From NCBI GenBank assembly GCA_964580675.1, contig CAZOLI010000046.1:1-17095 (forward strand): a stretch of DNA of 17,095 bases, written 5' to 3'. This document shows, in pieces, positions 6,937-14,435 of this stretch (position 1 is its first letter; every line of letters starts with the position of its first letter). The stretch comes from CAZOLI01 sp964580675 (lineage in GTDB: Bacteria; Planctomycetota; MHYJ01; CAYXQY01). The position numbers and the translations under genes are program-made. The notes below the pieces were generated by a model. It was not told where the DNA came from. It ran no database searches and saw only the letters and a list, made by a program, of their open reading frames with translations.

Positions 6937-7413
6937 ATGTCTCTGAACCTGAGTTTCACCCAAAATAGGCCATCCTCTTTCGGAAACGTCATACTCCAGA
7001 AGACCATTCCGACAAATCTGGATCGAAAATCCGATATACTGGAAGAGGCGCTTCAACGACTGAAAGAACAGAGCCACATTAAGTCCAATCGGGACCGGGT
7101 GCAGGCCCGCATGTGCCTTGACGAAGCCCTCGTAAACGCGATGGAACACGGCAATAACGGCGATCCGGAAAAGGATGTCTTCCTGGAGATATTTTCGGAT
7201 TCGGAAAAAAAACGATGGGGAGCTCGGGTTGAGGACGAAGGCCCGGGATTTGACGAAGAGGACCTTTCCGATCCCACGGATGCGGAGGGGAAACTCGACG
7301 TGTCCGGAAGAGGAGTTCTGCTGATTAAAAATTTCATGGACGAACTCACGTTTTACGACAACGGTAGCGGGGTTTTTATGGCCAAAAACGTTTCTTCAAA
7401 ACAAGACAAGTAA
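6937..7413 (+). CDS. RsbW/SpoIIAB-type anti-sigma serine kinase (HATPase)
   Basis: This is a 158-residue GHKL ATPase of the anti-sigma family. The N box is DEALVNAMEHGN (62-73, with Glu63 and Asn66), the G1 box is EDEGPGF (99-105) and the G2 box is SGRGVLLI (123-130). Such proteins bind a sigma factor or another target and phosphorylate a STAS antagonist, forming a partner switch in the cytoplasm. Length fits the family (about 140-160). It sits one base before a STAS gene, the natural partner. No sigma factor gene is in the window, so the final target is unknown. The start ATG lies about 100 bases downstream of a good promoter. Confidence 0.88.
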   Translation: MSLNLSFTQNRPSSFGNVILQKTIPTNLDRKSDILEEALQRLKEQSHIKSNRDRVQARMCLDEALVNAMEHGNNGDPEKDVFLEIFSDSEKKRWGARVEDEGPGFDEEDLSDPTDAEGKLDVSGRGVLLIKNFMDELTFYDNGSGVFMAKNVSSKQDK

Positions 7414-7414
7414 T

Positions 7415-7795
7415 ATGAGTGACGACGACGCAAAATTAATGACACAAACCTATGGTGATATTACCGTCGGTCATTTTCTTGAAGCGAGCATCCTGGACGA
7501 CCAAACCATCAAGGACGTTGCCGAGGAACTCCTGGAACTCGGAGACAACTCCTATCAACTGAAACTCGTTCTTAACTTCTCGAACGTGGAGTACCTCTCA
7601 AGCGCTGTTCTTGGAAAGCTCGTGAAGTTGCGGAAAAAGATCAAAGAGGGCAACGGTGGACTGAAACTCTGCGGTATTAAACCGGAGATCATGGAGGTGT
7701 TCGAGATAACACAGCTCGACTCGGTCTTCGACATCCGAGACTCCCAGGACGAAGCCATTAAGGCCTTCAAGAACGAACGGTTATCAAGTGGATAA
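7415..7795 (+). CDS. STAS-domain anti-anti-sigma factor
   Basis: This 126-residue STAS protein pairs with the upstream kinase. The conserved helix-cap segment is VEYLSSAVLGKL (58-69). Ser63 aligns with the phosphorylatable serine region of SpoIIAA (DSSGLG), although the preceding Asp is a Ser (Ser62) here. The stretch LKLCGIKPEIMEVFEIT (83-99) is typical of planctomycete STAS proteins. Unphosphorylated, it should bind the kinase and release the kinase's target. The gene begins one base after the kinase stop and ends overlapping hemD, which implies co-translation. The N-terminus is short and acidic. Confidence 0.88.
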   Translation: MSDDDAKLMTQTYGDITVGHFLEASILDDQTIKDVAEELLELGDNSYQLKLVLNFSNVEYLSSAVLGKLVKLRKKIKEGNGGLKLCGIKPEIMEVFEITQLDSVFDIRDSQDEAIKAFKNERLSSG

Positions 7796-8597
7796 ACTGA
7801 GGATGATTGACGGATCCCCCCTATCCAACCGCAAACTTCTTGTGACCCGTGCCTCCCATCAGGCGCCCGAAATGAGCTCCTTAATCAGGGAGCGGGGAGG
7901 GGTACCGGTGGAATTCCCGGTGATTCGCATTGCGTCTCCCGATTCCTGGGAACCCGTCGACCGGGCCATTCAACAGCTTTCGACATTTGACTGGCTGGTT
8001 TTTACATCCCGGAACGGAGTGGATCAGTTTTTTGAACGAATGAACACGGTCCAATCCGCCGAAGGACAGGGTGCCATTCCGCCCATCGCCGCCATTGGAC
8101 CGAAAACAGCGGAGGCCGTCCGAACGCACGGATCGGACGTTGAACTCCAACCCTCGGAGTACCGGGCCGAACAATTGGCCTCTGAATTAAACAATACCCT
8201 TTCGCCGTCGTCCTCCCTCCTCGTTGCCCGTTCCAATGTGGCACGCCCCGTTCTGACGGACGAACTCTCCAAACAGGGCCACACCATAACAGAAGTTCAT
8301 CCCTACCACCTGAAACGCAATGATCAACACGACGACAACACCCTGACGTATCTTCGAAACACCTCCCTTGATTTGCTTACTTTTGCCAGTTCCCGAACCG
8401 TCAGCAATTTCATGGAGATCATCGAAATGCAGGAGCTTTCTCATCTCAGACAGGTACCGGCCGCGTGTATTGGTCCGATTACCGCCGGAACCGCACGTGA
8501 AGCCGGGCTGGAGATCGTCGCCGTTCCCGATGATTACACCGTAGAACATCTGGTGAACTGTGCATCCACCTATTTTCATAACACTGTTCCCTCATGA
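7788..8597 (+). CDS. hemD: Uroporphyrinogen-III synthase
   Basis: HemD closes and flips ring D of hydroxymethylbilane to give uroporphyrinogen III, the branch point to heme and corrinoids. The family is poorly conserved. Here the pattern is clear: RKLLVTRA near the N-terminus, FDWLVFTSRNGVDQFFE in the first domain, LLTFASSRTVSNFME and ACIGPITAGTAREAG in the second, and EHLV near the C-terminus. Length (264-269) is normal. The start is either GTG 7788, overlapping the STAS stop by 8 bases, or ATG 7803, 7 bases after it and preceded by TGAGG. Both give the full domain and I cannot decide between them. The stop overlaps hemB by ATGA. Confidence 0.88.
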   Translation: MDKLRMIDGSPLSNRKLLVTRASHQAPEMSSLIRERGGVPVEFPVIRIASPDSWEPVDRAIQQLSTFDWLVFTSRNGVDQFFERMNTVQSAEGQGAIPPIAAIGPKTAEAVRTHGSDVELQPSEYRAEQLASELNNTLSPSSSLLVARSNVARPVLTDELSKQGHTITEVHPYHLKRNDQHDDNTLTYLRNTSLDLLTFASSRTVSNFMEIIEMQELSHLRQVPAACIGPITAGTAREAGLEIVAVPDDYTVEHLVNCASTYFHNTVPS

Positions 8598-9586
8598 ATT
8601 CGTCTCCGTTTGATCGTACCCGGCGAAATCGTCGGAAAGAATCCCTCCGTAGACTCGTACGGGAAACCAATCTCTCCGCGGATAATTTTATACAACCCCT
8701 CTTTGTCCGTCCGGGAGAGGACGTAAAACGTGAAATCCCGTCGATGCCCGGTCAGTACCAGATGAGCATCGATTATTGCGTGGAAGAGAGCAAAAAAGTG
8801 GAGGATAAAGGAATACCCGCCGTCATCCTATTCGGTATTCCGGAAGAAAAGGACGAAGAGGCCAGCCGCGCCTACGCCCGTGACGGCATTGTGCAAAAGT
8901 GCCTTCGGGAGATACGACGTGAAACCGAACAGCTCACCCTGATCGCGGATGTCTGCCTCTGTGAATACATGAGCCACGGACATTGCGGGGTGGTTCGGGA
9001 AACCAGCAGCGGATCGGTGATCGATAATGACCGTACCCTTCCATTGCTCGGCAAAACAGCAGTTGCCGCGGCGAACGCCGGAGCGGACGTTGTGGCGCCG
9101 AGCGGAATGATGGACGGAATGGTACAAAGAATACGTAACGAACTCGACGAAAACGGTCATGATTCCGTGTCCATTCTATCGTATGCAGCGAAGTATAACT
9201 CCTCCTTCTACGGCCCATTTCGCGATGCCGCGGAATCTCCGCCGGCGTTCGGCTCCCGGGCCACGTACCAGATGGATTCGTCCAATCGGAAAGAGGCGAT
9301 TCGGGAAATAAAAATAGACGTGCGGGAAGGCGCCGACATGGTTATGGTAAAACCAGCGCTCTCATACCTCGATATAATAAAAGAAGCCTCACAGAACGTT
9401 CATCTCCCGCTATTCGCTTACAGCGTCAGTGGAGAGTTCGCCATGATAAAAGCCGCTGCCCGGAACGGTTGGCTTGACGAACAGGAAACGGCACTGGAAA
9501 TGATGACGTCCATCAAACGAGCCGGAGCCGACGCCATCCTGACCTACTGGGCACGGGACCTCGTCGATTGGATCAAAAACCCATGA
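8594..9586 (+). CDS. hemB: Delta-aminolevulinic acid dehydratase (porphobilinogen synthase), zinc type
   Basis: HemB condenses two 5-aminolevulinate molecules to porphobilinogen, the first common step of tetrapyrrole synthesis. All hallmarks are visible. The two Schiff-base lysines are Lys200 (SYAAKYNSSFYGPFRDA) and Lys253 (MVMVKPALSYLDI). The catalytic zinc site is Cys121, Cys123 and Cys131 in DVCLCEYMSHGHCG, so this is the zinc-dependent form rather than the magnesium-only form with Asp/Ala at these sites. Length (330) is typical. The ATG overlaps the hemD stop (ATGA at 8594-8597), indicating translational coupling. It sits between hemD and scpB in the same transcript. Confidence 0.97.
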   Translation: MNSSPFDRTRRNRRKESLRRLVRETNLSADNFIQPLFVRPGEDVKREIPSMPGQYQMSIDYCVEESKKVEDKGIPAVILFGIPEEKDEEASRAYARDGIVQKCLREIRRETEQLTLIADVCLCEYMSHGHCGVVRETSSGSVIDNDRTLPLLGKTAVAAANAGADVVAPSGMMDGMVQRIRNELDENGHDSVSILSYAAKYNSSFYGPFRDAAESPPAFGSRATYQMDSSNRKEAIREIKIDVREGADMVMVKPALSYLDIIKEASQNVHLPLFAYSVSGEFAMIKAAARNGWLDEQETALEMMTSIKRAGADAILTYWARDLVDWIKNP

Positions 9587-10122
9587 ACGAAAACAACAGC
9601 CCCGAGGAACCGAAACGAATCATTGAAGCGCTTCTTTTTACCAGCCCCGAACCTCTCCAATTAAAAGACTTCAAGGAGATCCTGGACCTTCACGGAAACA
9701 GGATTAAATCCATCATACAGGACCTGAACGACCACTACGAACGTCAGAACCGTGCATTTGAGATCCGGGAAATTGCGGACGGATATCAGCTTCTTACGCG
9801 TGCGGAATTTGAGGACGTACTCCGGGATTTTTACGGAAGCGACGAGCGCCCCACCCTTTCACAGGCCGCACTGGAAACCCTCTCCATCGTCGCCTACGAA
9901 CAGCCGATTACCCGGGCGGAAGTCGAATCCATCCGGGGCGTCCAGTCCGGCCAGCTCCTTCGAAGTTTGCTCGACCAGGGGTTTTTAAAAATTAAAGGAC
10001 GAAAGGAGACGGCCGGACGCCCCATCCTGTACGGCACCACCAAAGACTTCCTGAAAGGATTTGGCCTGAGCAGCCTCGACGACCTTCCGGAACCCGATGA
10101 ATTAATCGAAGAAGAAAATTGA
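9583..10122 (+). CDS. scpB: Segregation and condensation protein B
   Basis: ScpB is the winged-helix partner of the SMC-ScpA condensin and acts in chromosome compaction and segregation. The 179 residues show the family pattern: RIIEALLFTSPEPL near the N-terminus, FEIREIADGYQLLTR in the first wing, LSQAALETLSIVAYEQPITRAEVESIRG (the most conserved region), and LRSLLDQGFLKIKGRKETAGRPILYGTT. I chose ATG 9583, whose ATGA overlaps the hemB stop; a TTG at 9568 would add five residues and lengthen the overlap. The acidic tail after GFGLSSLDDLPEP is normal. No scpA is in the window. A hairpin with T-runs 55 bases downstream probably ends this operon. Confidence 0.93.
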   Translation: MNENNSPEEPKRIIEALLFTSPEPLQLKDFKEILDLHGNRIKSIIQDLNDHYERQNRAFEIREIADGYQLLTRAEFEDVLRDFYGSDERPTLSQAALETLSIVAYEQPITRAEVESIRGVQSGQLLRSLLDQGFLKIKGRKETAGRPILYGTTKDFLKGFGLSSLDDLPEPDELIEEEN

Positions 10123-10177
10123 TCCATATGAAATCCAGTCTGCCCTCTTCTCCTTCTAATTTTTTCTCTTCATCCAC

Positions 10178-10203
10178 GTCCTGATCAGGATTTTTTATTT
10201 TTT
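10178..10203 (+). terminator. Probable terminator after scpB
   Basis: A short stem GTCCT/AGGAT around GATC (10178-10191) is followed by two T-runs (TTTTT A TTTTTT). The stem is weak (5 pairs, one G-T), but the U-tract is strong and the position after the operon fits. Confidence 0.6.
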
Positions 10204-10261
10204 GTATAAAAATTCCACCATCCCACCTCCCCCAGAAGACTGGATTGTTCCTGAGGTCGTG

Positions 10262-10270
10262 TGGTACAAT
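10262..10270 (+). promoter_or_regulatory. Extended -10 promoter candidate for the HD-GYP gene
   Basis: TGG-TACAAT matches the extended -10 form TGnTATAAT. There is no good -35 box at normal spacing. The predicted start is about 35 bases before the ATG at 10312. Confidence 0.4.
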
Positions 10271-10311
10271 ATCATTGGTAAGGGACTTCCAATTTCACTG
10301 AACAGGTTCCC

Positions 10312-11481
10312 ATGAGCAACGAGATCATAGCCGGTATTTCCCAGGAGGAAATTAAGGAAACCGTTGAGGAAAAGCTCCGTGCGGAGGGTTTCGATCCGCA
10401 ATTCCCCCCTACTCGTGAGGCACTACTTGATTCCATCCGGGAACTGGAGCCGGACGTACTTATTCTGAGTTCCAATTTTACGGAGGAGGATTGCGGCGAA
10501 CTCGTTGAGCGACTTGACGCGGAAATCGAGGAACTGGCCATCATTCCGATTCTGGAAAAATCGGACACGGACCGAATCCGTACGATGATTGAAAACGGTG
10601 CTTTTGATTTCCTGATCCGACCGGTGAATTGGGATTTGCTTCTTCCCCGTGTCGAAAGCGCACTTCAGGAAATCCAGGGGAAACGGATGGATCGAATTTA
10701 CAGCATGGCATTGGAAGAACGGGTAAATCAGCGAACGGAAGAGCTCTGGAACAAGGTCCGGAGCATCCGGGAGCAATTCGTCAACACGGTCCACGCGCTC
10801 TGCCAGGCGTTGTATGCCAAACACCCCTACACCGAAGGACACTCCTGGCGTGTTGCAAAAGCCTCCGAGCGAATTGGCAGGGCCATGGGATTAAGCGGAA
10901 AAAAGTTGCAGAACATCCGCCTGGGAGCACTGTTCCATGACATCGGAAAAATCGGGGTCCGGGACCGGCTTCTCGACAAACCCGGGGAATTAACCGACGA
11001 GGAATACGAAAGCATCAAGGACCACACGGTCATTGCTTCCGAAATCCTGTCCCCCATGAAAGAATTCTCGGACGTGGTGGACATCATCAAGTACGAACAC
11101 GAAAATTTTGACGGCACTGGTTATCCCTTCCAGAAATCAGGCGAGGACATTCCACTTGGGGCTCGCATCGTTCGGGTGGCCGATACGTACGATGCCATTG
11201 TCACCACACGGTCCTACCGGGACGGAGAGGACCACAAATCAGCACTTGAGGAAATTCGTCGCGTTTCCGGGACGCAGTGCTGTCCGACGGTGGTAAAGTA
11301 TTTTCTCAGCCTGTTTCCCGAGGAGGAAGGCGGGTTGTCCGAAGAGGAACGGAAAGACCTCCTTGGTGATCGGTACGAGGAAATTACAAACAACGATCGA
11401 GGCCGGATTAATTCACGGGAGGACCTGTTCGAGGACCTCCGTGAAACCAACGAGGATGGGGTCGTCGTCATCGGTGAGTAA
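10312..11481 (+). CDS. HD-GYP domain protein with degenerate receiver domain
   Basis: The 389-residue protein has three parts. Residues 1-120 fold like a response-regulator receiver, but the phospho-acceptor Asp position in DVLIL-S is Ser53, the acidic pair near the N-terminus is missing, and the conserved Lys before Pro is Arg103 (LIRPVNWDLL), so it is probably a pseudo-receiver. Residues 120-155 form a charged helix, likely coiled. Residues 158-335 are an HD-GYP domain with HD at 209-210 (FHDIGKIG) and HENFDGTGYP at 263-272, which belongs to cyclic-di-GMP phosphodiesterases. The metal residues are present, so activity is plausible. The final 50 residues are acidic. It stands alone between a terminator and the oppABC promoter; no partner kinase is adjacent. 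Confidence 0.88.
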   Translation: MSNEIIAGISQEEIKETVEEKLRAEGFDPQFPPTREALLDSIRELEPDVLILSSNFTEEDCGELVERLDAEIEELAIIPILEKSDTDRIRTMIENGAFDFLIRPVNWDLLLPRVESALQEIQGKRMDRIYSMALEERVNQRTEELWNKVRSIREQFVNTVHALCQALYAKHPYTEGHSWRVAKASERIGRAMGLSGKKLQNIRLGALFHDIGKIGVRDRLLDKPGELTDEEYESIKDHTVIASEILSPMKEFSDVVDIIKYEHENFDGTGYPFQKSGEDIPLGARIVRVADTYDAIVTTRSYRDGEDHKSALEEIRRVSGTQCCPTVVKYFLSLFPEEEGGLSEEERKDLLGDRYEEITNNDRGRINSREDLFEDLRETNEDGVVVIGE

Positions 11482-11606
11482 GAAAGTACCCCGAATTTAA
11501 CCGTCCACTTCTCCTCCATCAATGATCCGATTCGCCGACCAACAGATACATTACCACCCTCTTCCACATTGACGCGAACGTTAGAAGTTCTGATGGGATT
11601 ATTCCT

Positions 11607-11634
11607 TTTACAATACCAACATCATCCGTATAAT
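11607..11634 (+). promoter_or_regulatory. Promoter of the oppABC operon
   Basis: TTTACA (11607-11612), a 16-base spacer and a perfect TATAAT (11629-11634). Transcription should start near 11641, giving a leader of about 210 bases to the ATG at 11854. A perfect TTCTTCC/GGAAGAA hairpin (11639-11655) lies at the very 5' end of that leader. The rest of 11482-11853 holds no convincing gene. Confidence 0.65.
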
Positions 11635-11853
11635 GGCTTTCTTCCTGCGGAAGAAGAAACAAGTCGTTGATTTTATAAGCGGTCGTCGAATTTCCGTAAT
11701 TACTGTTCCGAACGGGACCCATTCGCAGGAACGGTTGTGCCCCATTTTTCCTCTACTGAAGCATCCGATGGTGATTCCCCGGGACATACTCGATTCGGAG
11801 AGGTGGACCTGAACAAGTGGACGTTTTCCTCAACCCGTTTCAAAAAGATTCAC

Positions 11854-13482
11854 ATGACAAACCGCATATTCCATTTTCTGATGTCTTTGCTCGTTCTTGC
11901 TCTTGTTGTCCCCGCCTGTGAACGTTCCAACACGAATGGAAAGAACAGCAAAAGGAAGAACTCAGCACACAAAAAGCGGGTAAAAAAGGCCAAGAAATTA
12001 CTCGCCGAGGCCGGGTATGAAAACCCGAAGGAGGATTTTCCGAGCCTTACCGTCCTCTACAACACGGACGAAGAACACGAACAGATCGCCATTGCCATAC
12101 AGGACATGTGGCGAAAGTATCTGGGCATAGAAGTGGAATTAAAAAATACGGAATGGAAAACCTACCTGAACAAACTGAACAACAAAGATTACCAGATCGC
12201 ACGCAGGGGTTGGATCGGGGATTACACCGACCCATACACGTTCCTTGAGATGTTTCGAAAAGGCGGCGGGAACAATGACACCGGCTGGGGAAACGAAGAA
12301 TACGAAAAAATGCTGGACAGAACCCTGCAGGCAAACAGCCAGGAAAAACGGTACAAATACATGGAGCAGGCCGAGAAAATCCTGATGAAAGAAGTGCCCA
12401 TCGTGCCCATCTTTTTCTACCGAACGAGGGAACTTGTGAAACCCGAGGTAAAGGGCTGGTACCAGACCATTCGAGCAAGACACCCGTTACGAGCCGCGTA
12501 CCGAACCGACGACAAACCACTGGTGATTCACCTGGGTGATGGCATTCAATCCCTTGACCCTGCCCTGGCCGAAGGCGTATACGGACACCGGGTGCAGAAC
12601 GGGCTCTTCGAAGGATTAACCCGGTTTGACCCGAAAACCCTGGATCCAGAGCCGGGTGCGGCAAAATCCTGGGAGGTCTCTGATGACGGAACCACCTACA
12701 CATTTCACCTTCGAAAGGACGCACGGTGGAGTGACGGCAAACCGGTGAAAGCGGAGGACTTTGAATACGCCTGGAAGCGCGTCCTGAATCCGGCAACTGG
12801 CTCACAGTATGCTCATATTCTTTACTTCCTCAAAGGAGCGGAGCAATACAACAAAGGGGAAGCCGACGCGGATGCTGTGGGGGTTACGGCCCTGGATAAG
12901 CGAACGCTTCAGGTAAAACTCAAAAACCCGACGCCGTTCTTCCTGAACCTTACCGCCTTCGCCACGTACTATCCTATACGTCGGGACGTTGTAGACAAAC
13001 ACGGAAAACAGTGGACCCGACCGGAAAATTTTGTGGGCAACGGCGCCTTCACCGTGAAGGATCGAGAAGTAAAAAACCACATCACACTGGAGAAAAACGA
13101 AAATTTCAGAGAAGCGGACCGGGTGAAACAGGAAGAGGTCATATTCCGTGTCGTGACGAAGAAAAGCACGGCGTTCAACCTGTACGAAAAAAACAAAATT
13201 CACATCATGACCACAATTCCCACCGCCAACAAGAACCAGATCATCAAACGGGAGGATTTTCATTCGGGACCGTATCTGGGAACGTATTATTACGCGTTCA
13301 ATACCAATGTGGAACCGCTGGATGACCCGAAAGTCCGGAAAGCTCTTGGCCTGGCCATCAACCGTGACGTCATCGTGAACAAAAAAACCAAGACCGGTGA
13401 AACACCCGCCTATCATTACGTACCCCCACTCTTCGAGGGATTCGATCACCCCAGATTTGACCAGCTCCCCATATCGGAATGA
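11854..13482 (+). CDS. oppA: Oligopeptide-binding lipoprotein (OppA / SBP_bac_5) with circularly permuted domain order
   Basis: The solute-binding part of a peptide ABC importer. I start at ATG 11854, directly before a lipoprotein signal ending in VVPAC with lipidated Cys22; a longer ORF from 11737 would bury the signal. The 542 residues match normal OppA length (E. coli 543), but the order is reversed. Residues 43-216 carry the usual C-terminal part: AKKLLAEAGY (46-55), LYNTDEEH (68-75), NTEWKTYL (98-105), ARRGWIGDYTDP (116-127), IVPIFFYRTRELVKP (183-197) and VKGWY. Residues 220-542 carry the usual N-terminal part: LVIHLGDGIQSLDPA, LFEGLTRFDP, WSDGKPVKAEDF, GTYYYAFN (476-483), VRKALGLAINRD and TPAYHYVPP. 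Asp123 and Trp120 correspond to OppA Asp419 and Trp416, which contact the peptide. The stop overlaps oppB by ATGA. Confidence 0.9.
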   Translation: MTNRIFHFLMSLLVLALVVPACERSNTNGKNSKRKNSAHKKRVKKAKKLLAEAGYENPKEDFPSLTVLYNTDEEHEQIAIAIQDMWRKYLGIEVELKNTEWKTYLNKLNNKDYQIARRGWIGDYTDPYTFLEMFRKGGGNNDTGWGNEEYEKMLDRTLQANSQEKRYKYMEQAEKILMKEVPIVPIFFYRTRELVKPEVKGWYQTIRARHPLRAAYRTDDKPLVIHLGDGIQSLDPALAEGVYGHRVQNGLFEGLTRFDPKTLDPEPGAAKSWEVSDDGTTYTFHLRKDARWSDGKPVKAEDFEYAWKRVLNPATGSQYAHILYFLKGAEQYNKGEADADAVGVTALDKRTLQVKLKNPTPFFLNLTAFATYYPIRRDVVDKHGKQWTRPENFVGNGAFTVKDREVKNHITLEKNENFREADRVKQEEVIFRVVTKKSTAFNLYEKNKIHIMTTIPTANKNQIIKREDFHSGPYLGTYYYAFNTNVEPLDDPKVRKALGLAINRDVIVNKKTKTGETPAYHYVPPLFEGFDHPRFDQLPISE

Positions 13483-14435
13483 TGTGGAAGTTTGTCCTGA
13501 AACGGTTACTGGCAGGAATCCTGACCCTCTTCTGTATTGCTACACTCAGCTTTTTCATCACCCGGATGGCACCGGGAAGTCCGTTTGCCACCGAAGGGAA
13601 AACATCGGAGGAAGCCCGAAAAAACCGTGAGCAATACTACGGCCTGGACAAACCGTTATGGCAGCAGTACACGTCCACCATGTGGAAGTACATGCACGGC
13701 AATTTCGGGCCATCCTATGACCGCCCGAACTACAACGTCTCGGAACTCATCGCCACTCCGCTGAAAAAATCGACAATTCTGGGGGCACTGGCCTTTTTCC
13801 TTGCCGTTATCGTGGGCATACCCCTGGGCGTGATCGCGGCCCAGAACCAGCACCGGCTGCCGGACCACCTGACGATGAGCATCTCCATCGCCGGGATCTG
13901 TATACCCAACTTCCTCCTGGGACCACTCCTTATCATGTTTTTCAGTTTCTGGCTCGCCGAACTTCCCGGGCTCGACGGGCTTCCTGTGGCGGGATGGCCG
14001 GAGAACATGTCCCTCGGTGAATTACAAAAACTTATTATGCCGGTTATTACTCTCGGTCTCATTCACATTGCGTATATTTCCCGGTTAACCCGATCCGGCA
14101 TGCTGGACGTCCTCGATGAGGATTACGTACGGTCGGCAAGGTCCAAAGGACTGCCCGAGTGGAACGTCGTCTGGAAACACGCACTCAAAAACGGTGTCTC
14201 TCCCGTCATCTCGTACCTGGGTCCGATGGCAGCCTTTGTCGTCACCGGGTCCATCGTCGTGGAAAAAATATTCGCCATAAACGGTCTGGGCAAGTACTTT
14301 GTGGACTCCGCGCTTTCCCGGGATTACCCGGTCCTCATGGGGGCCATCCTCGTGTTCAGCACCTTGATTATCGTGTTCAATCTCCTTGTGGACATCGCTT
14401 ACGCACTCATAGATCCACGGGTCGAAGCAAAATGA
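13479..14435 (+). CDS. oppB: Oligopeptide ABC transporter permease OppB
   Basis: One of two inner-membrane permeases forming the peptide channel. The 318 residues have an N-terminal helix (about 9-30), a periplasmic segment (30-95) and then five further hydrophobic helices. The ATPase-contacting EAA loop is at about 215-244 (EDYVRSARSKGLPEW...ALKNGVSPV). Length and layout match OppB/DppB. The start ATG overlaps the oppA stop (ATGATG: 13479 or 13482), and the stop overlaps oppC by ATGA, so the three genes are translationally coupled. It has normal, unpermuted order, which makes the permuted binding protein next to it more striking. Confidence 0.95.
   Translation: MMWKFVLKRLLAGILTLFCIATLSFFITRMAPGSPFATEGKTSEEARKNREQYYGLDKPLWQQYTSTMWKYMHGNFGPSYDRPNYNVSELIATPLKKSTILGALAFFLAVIVGIPLGVIAAQNQHRLPDHLTMSISIAGICIPNFLLGPLLIMFFSFWLAELPGLDGLPVAGWPENMSLGELQKLIMPVITLGLIHIAYISRLTRSGMLDVLDEDYVRSARSKGLPEWNVVWKHALKNGVSPVISYLGPMAAFVVTGSIVVEKIFAINGLGKYFVDSALSRDYPVLMGAILVFSTLIIVFNLLVDIAYALIDPRVEAK

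Noticed and set aside
9568..9582. TTG start for scpB
   Set aside because: The ATG at 9583 gives an ATGA overlap like the other junctions of the operon and already includes the whole ScpB domain.
11737..11853. Longer start for OppA adding 39 residues
   Set aside because: It would place polar residues before a clear lipoprotein signal peptide, which must be at the N-terminus to work.
14159..14431. N-terminal extension of OppC by 91 residues
   Set aside because: It runs inside oppB in another frame, is Arg/His-rich without family similarity, and the ATG at 14432 gives a normal OppC.
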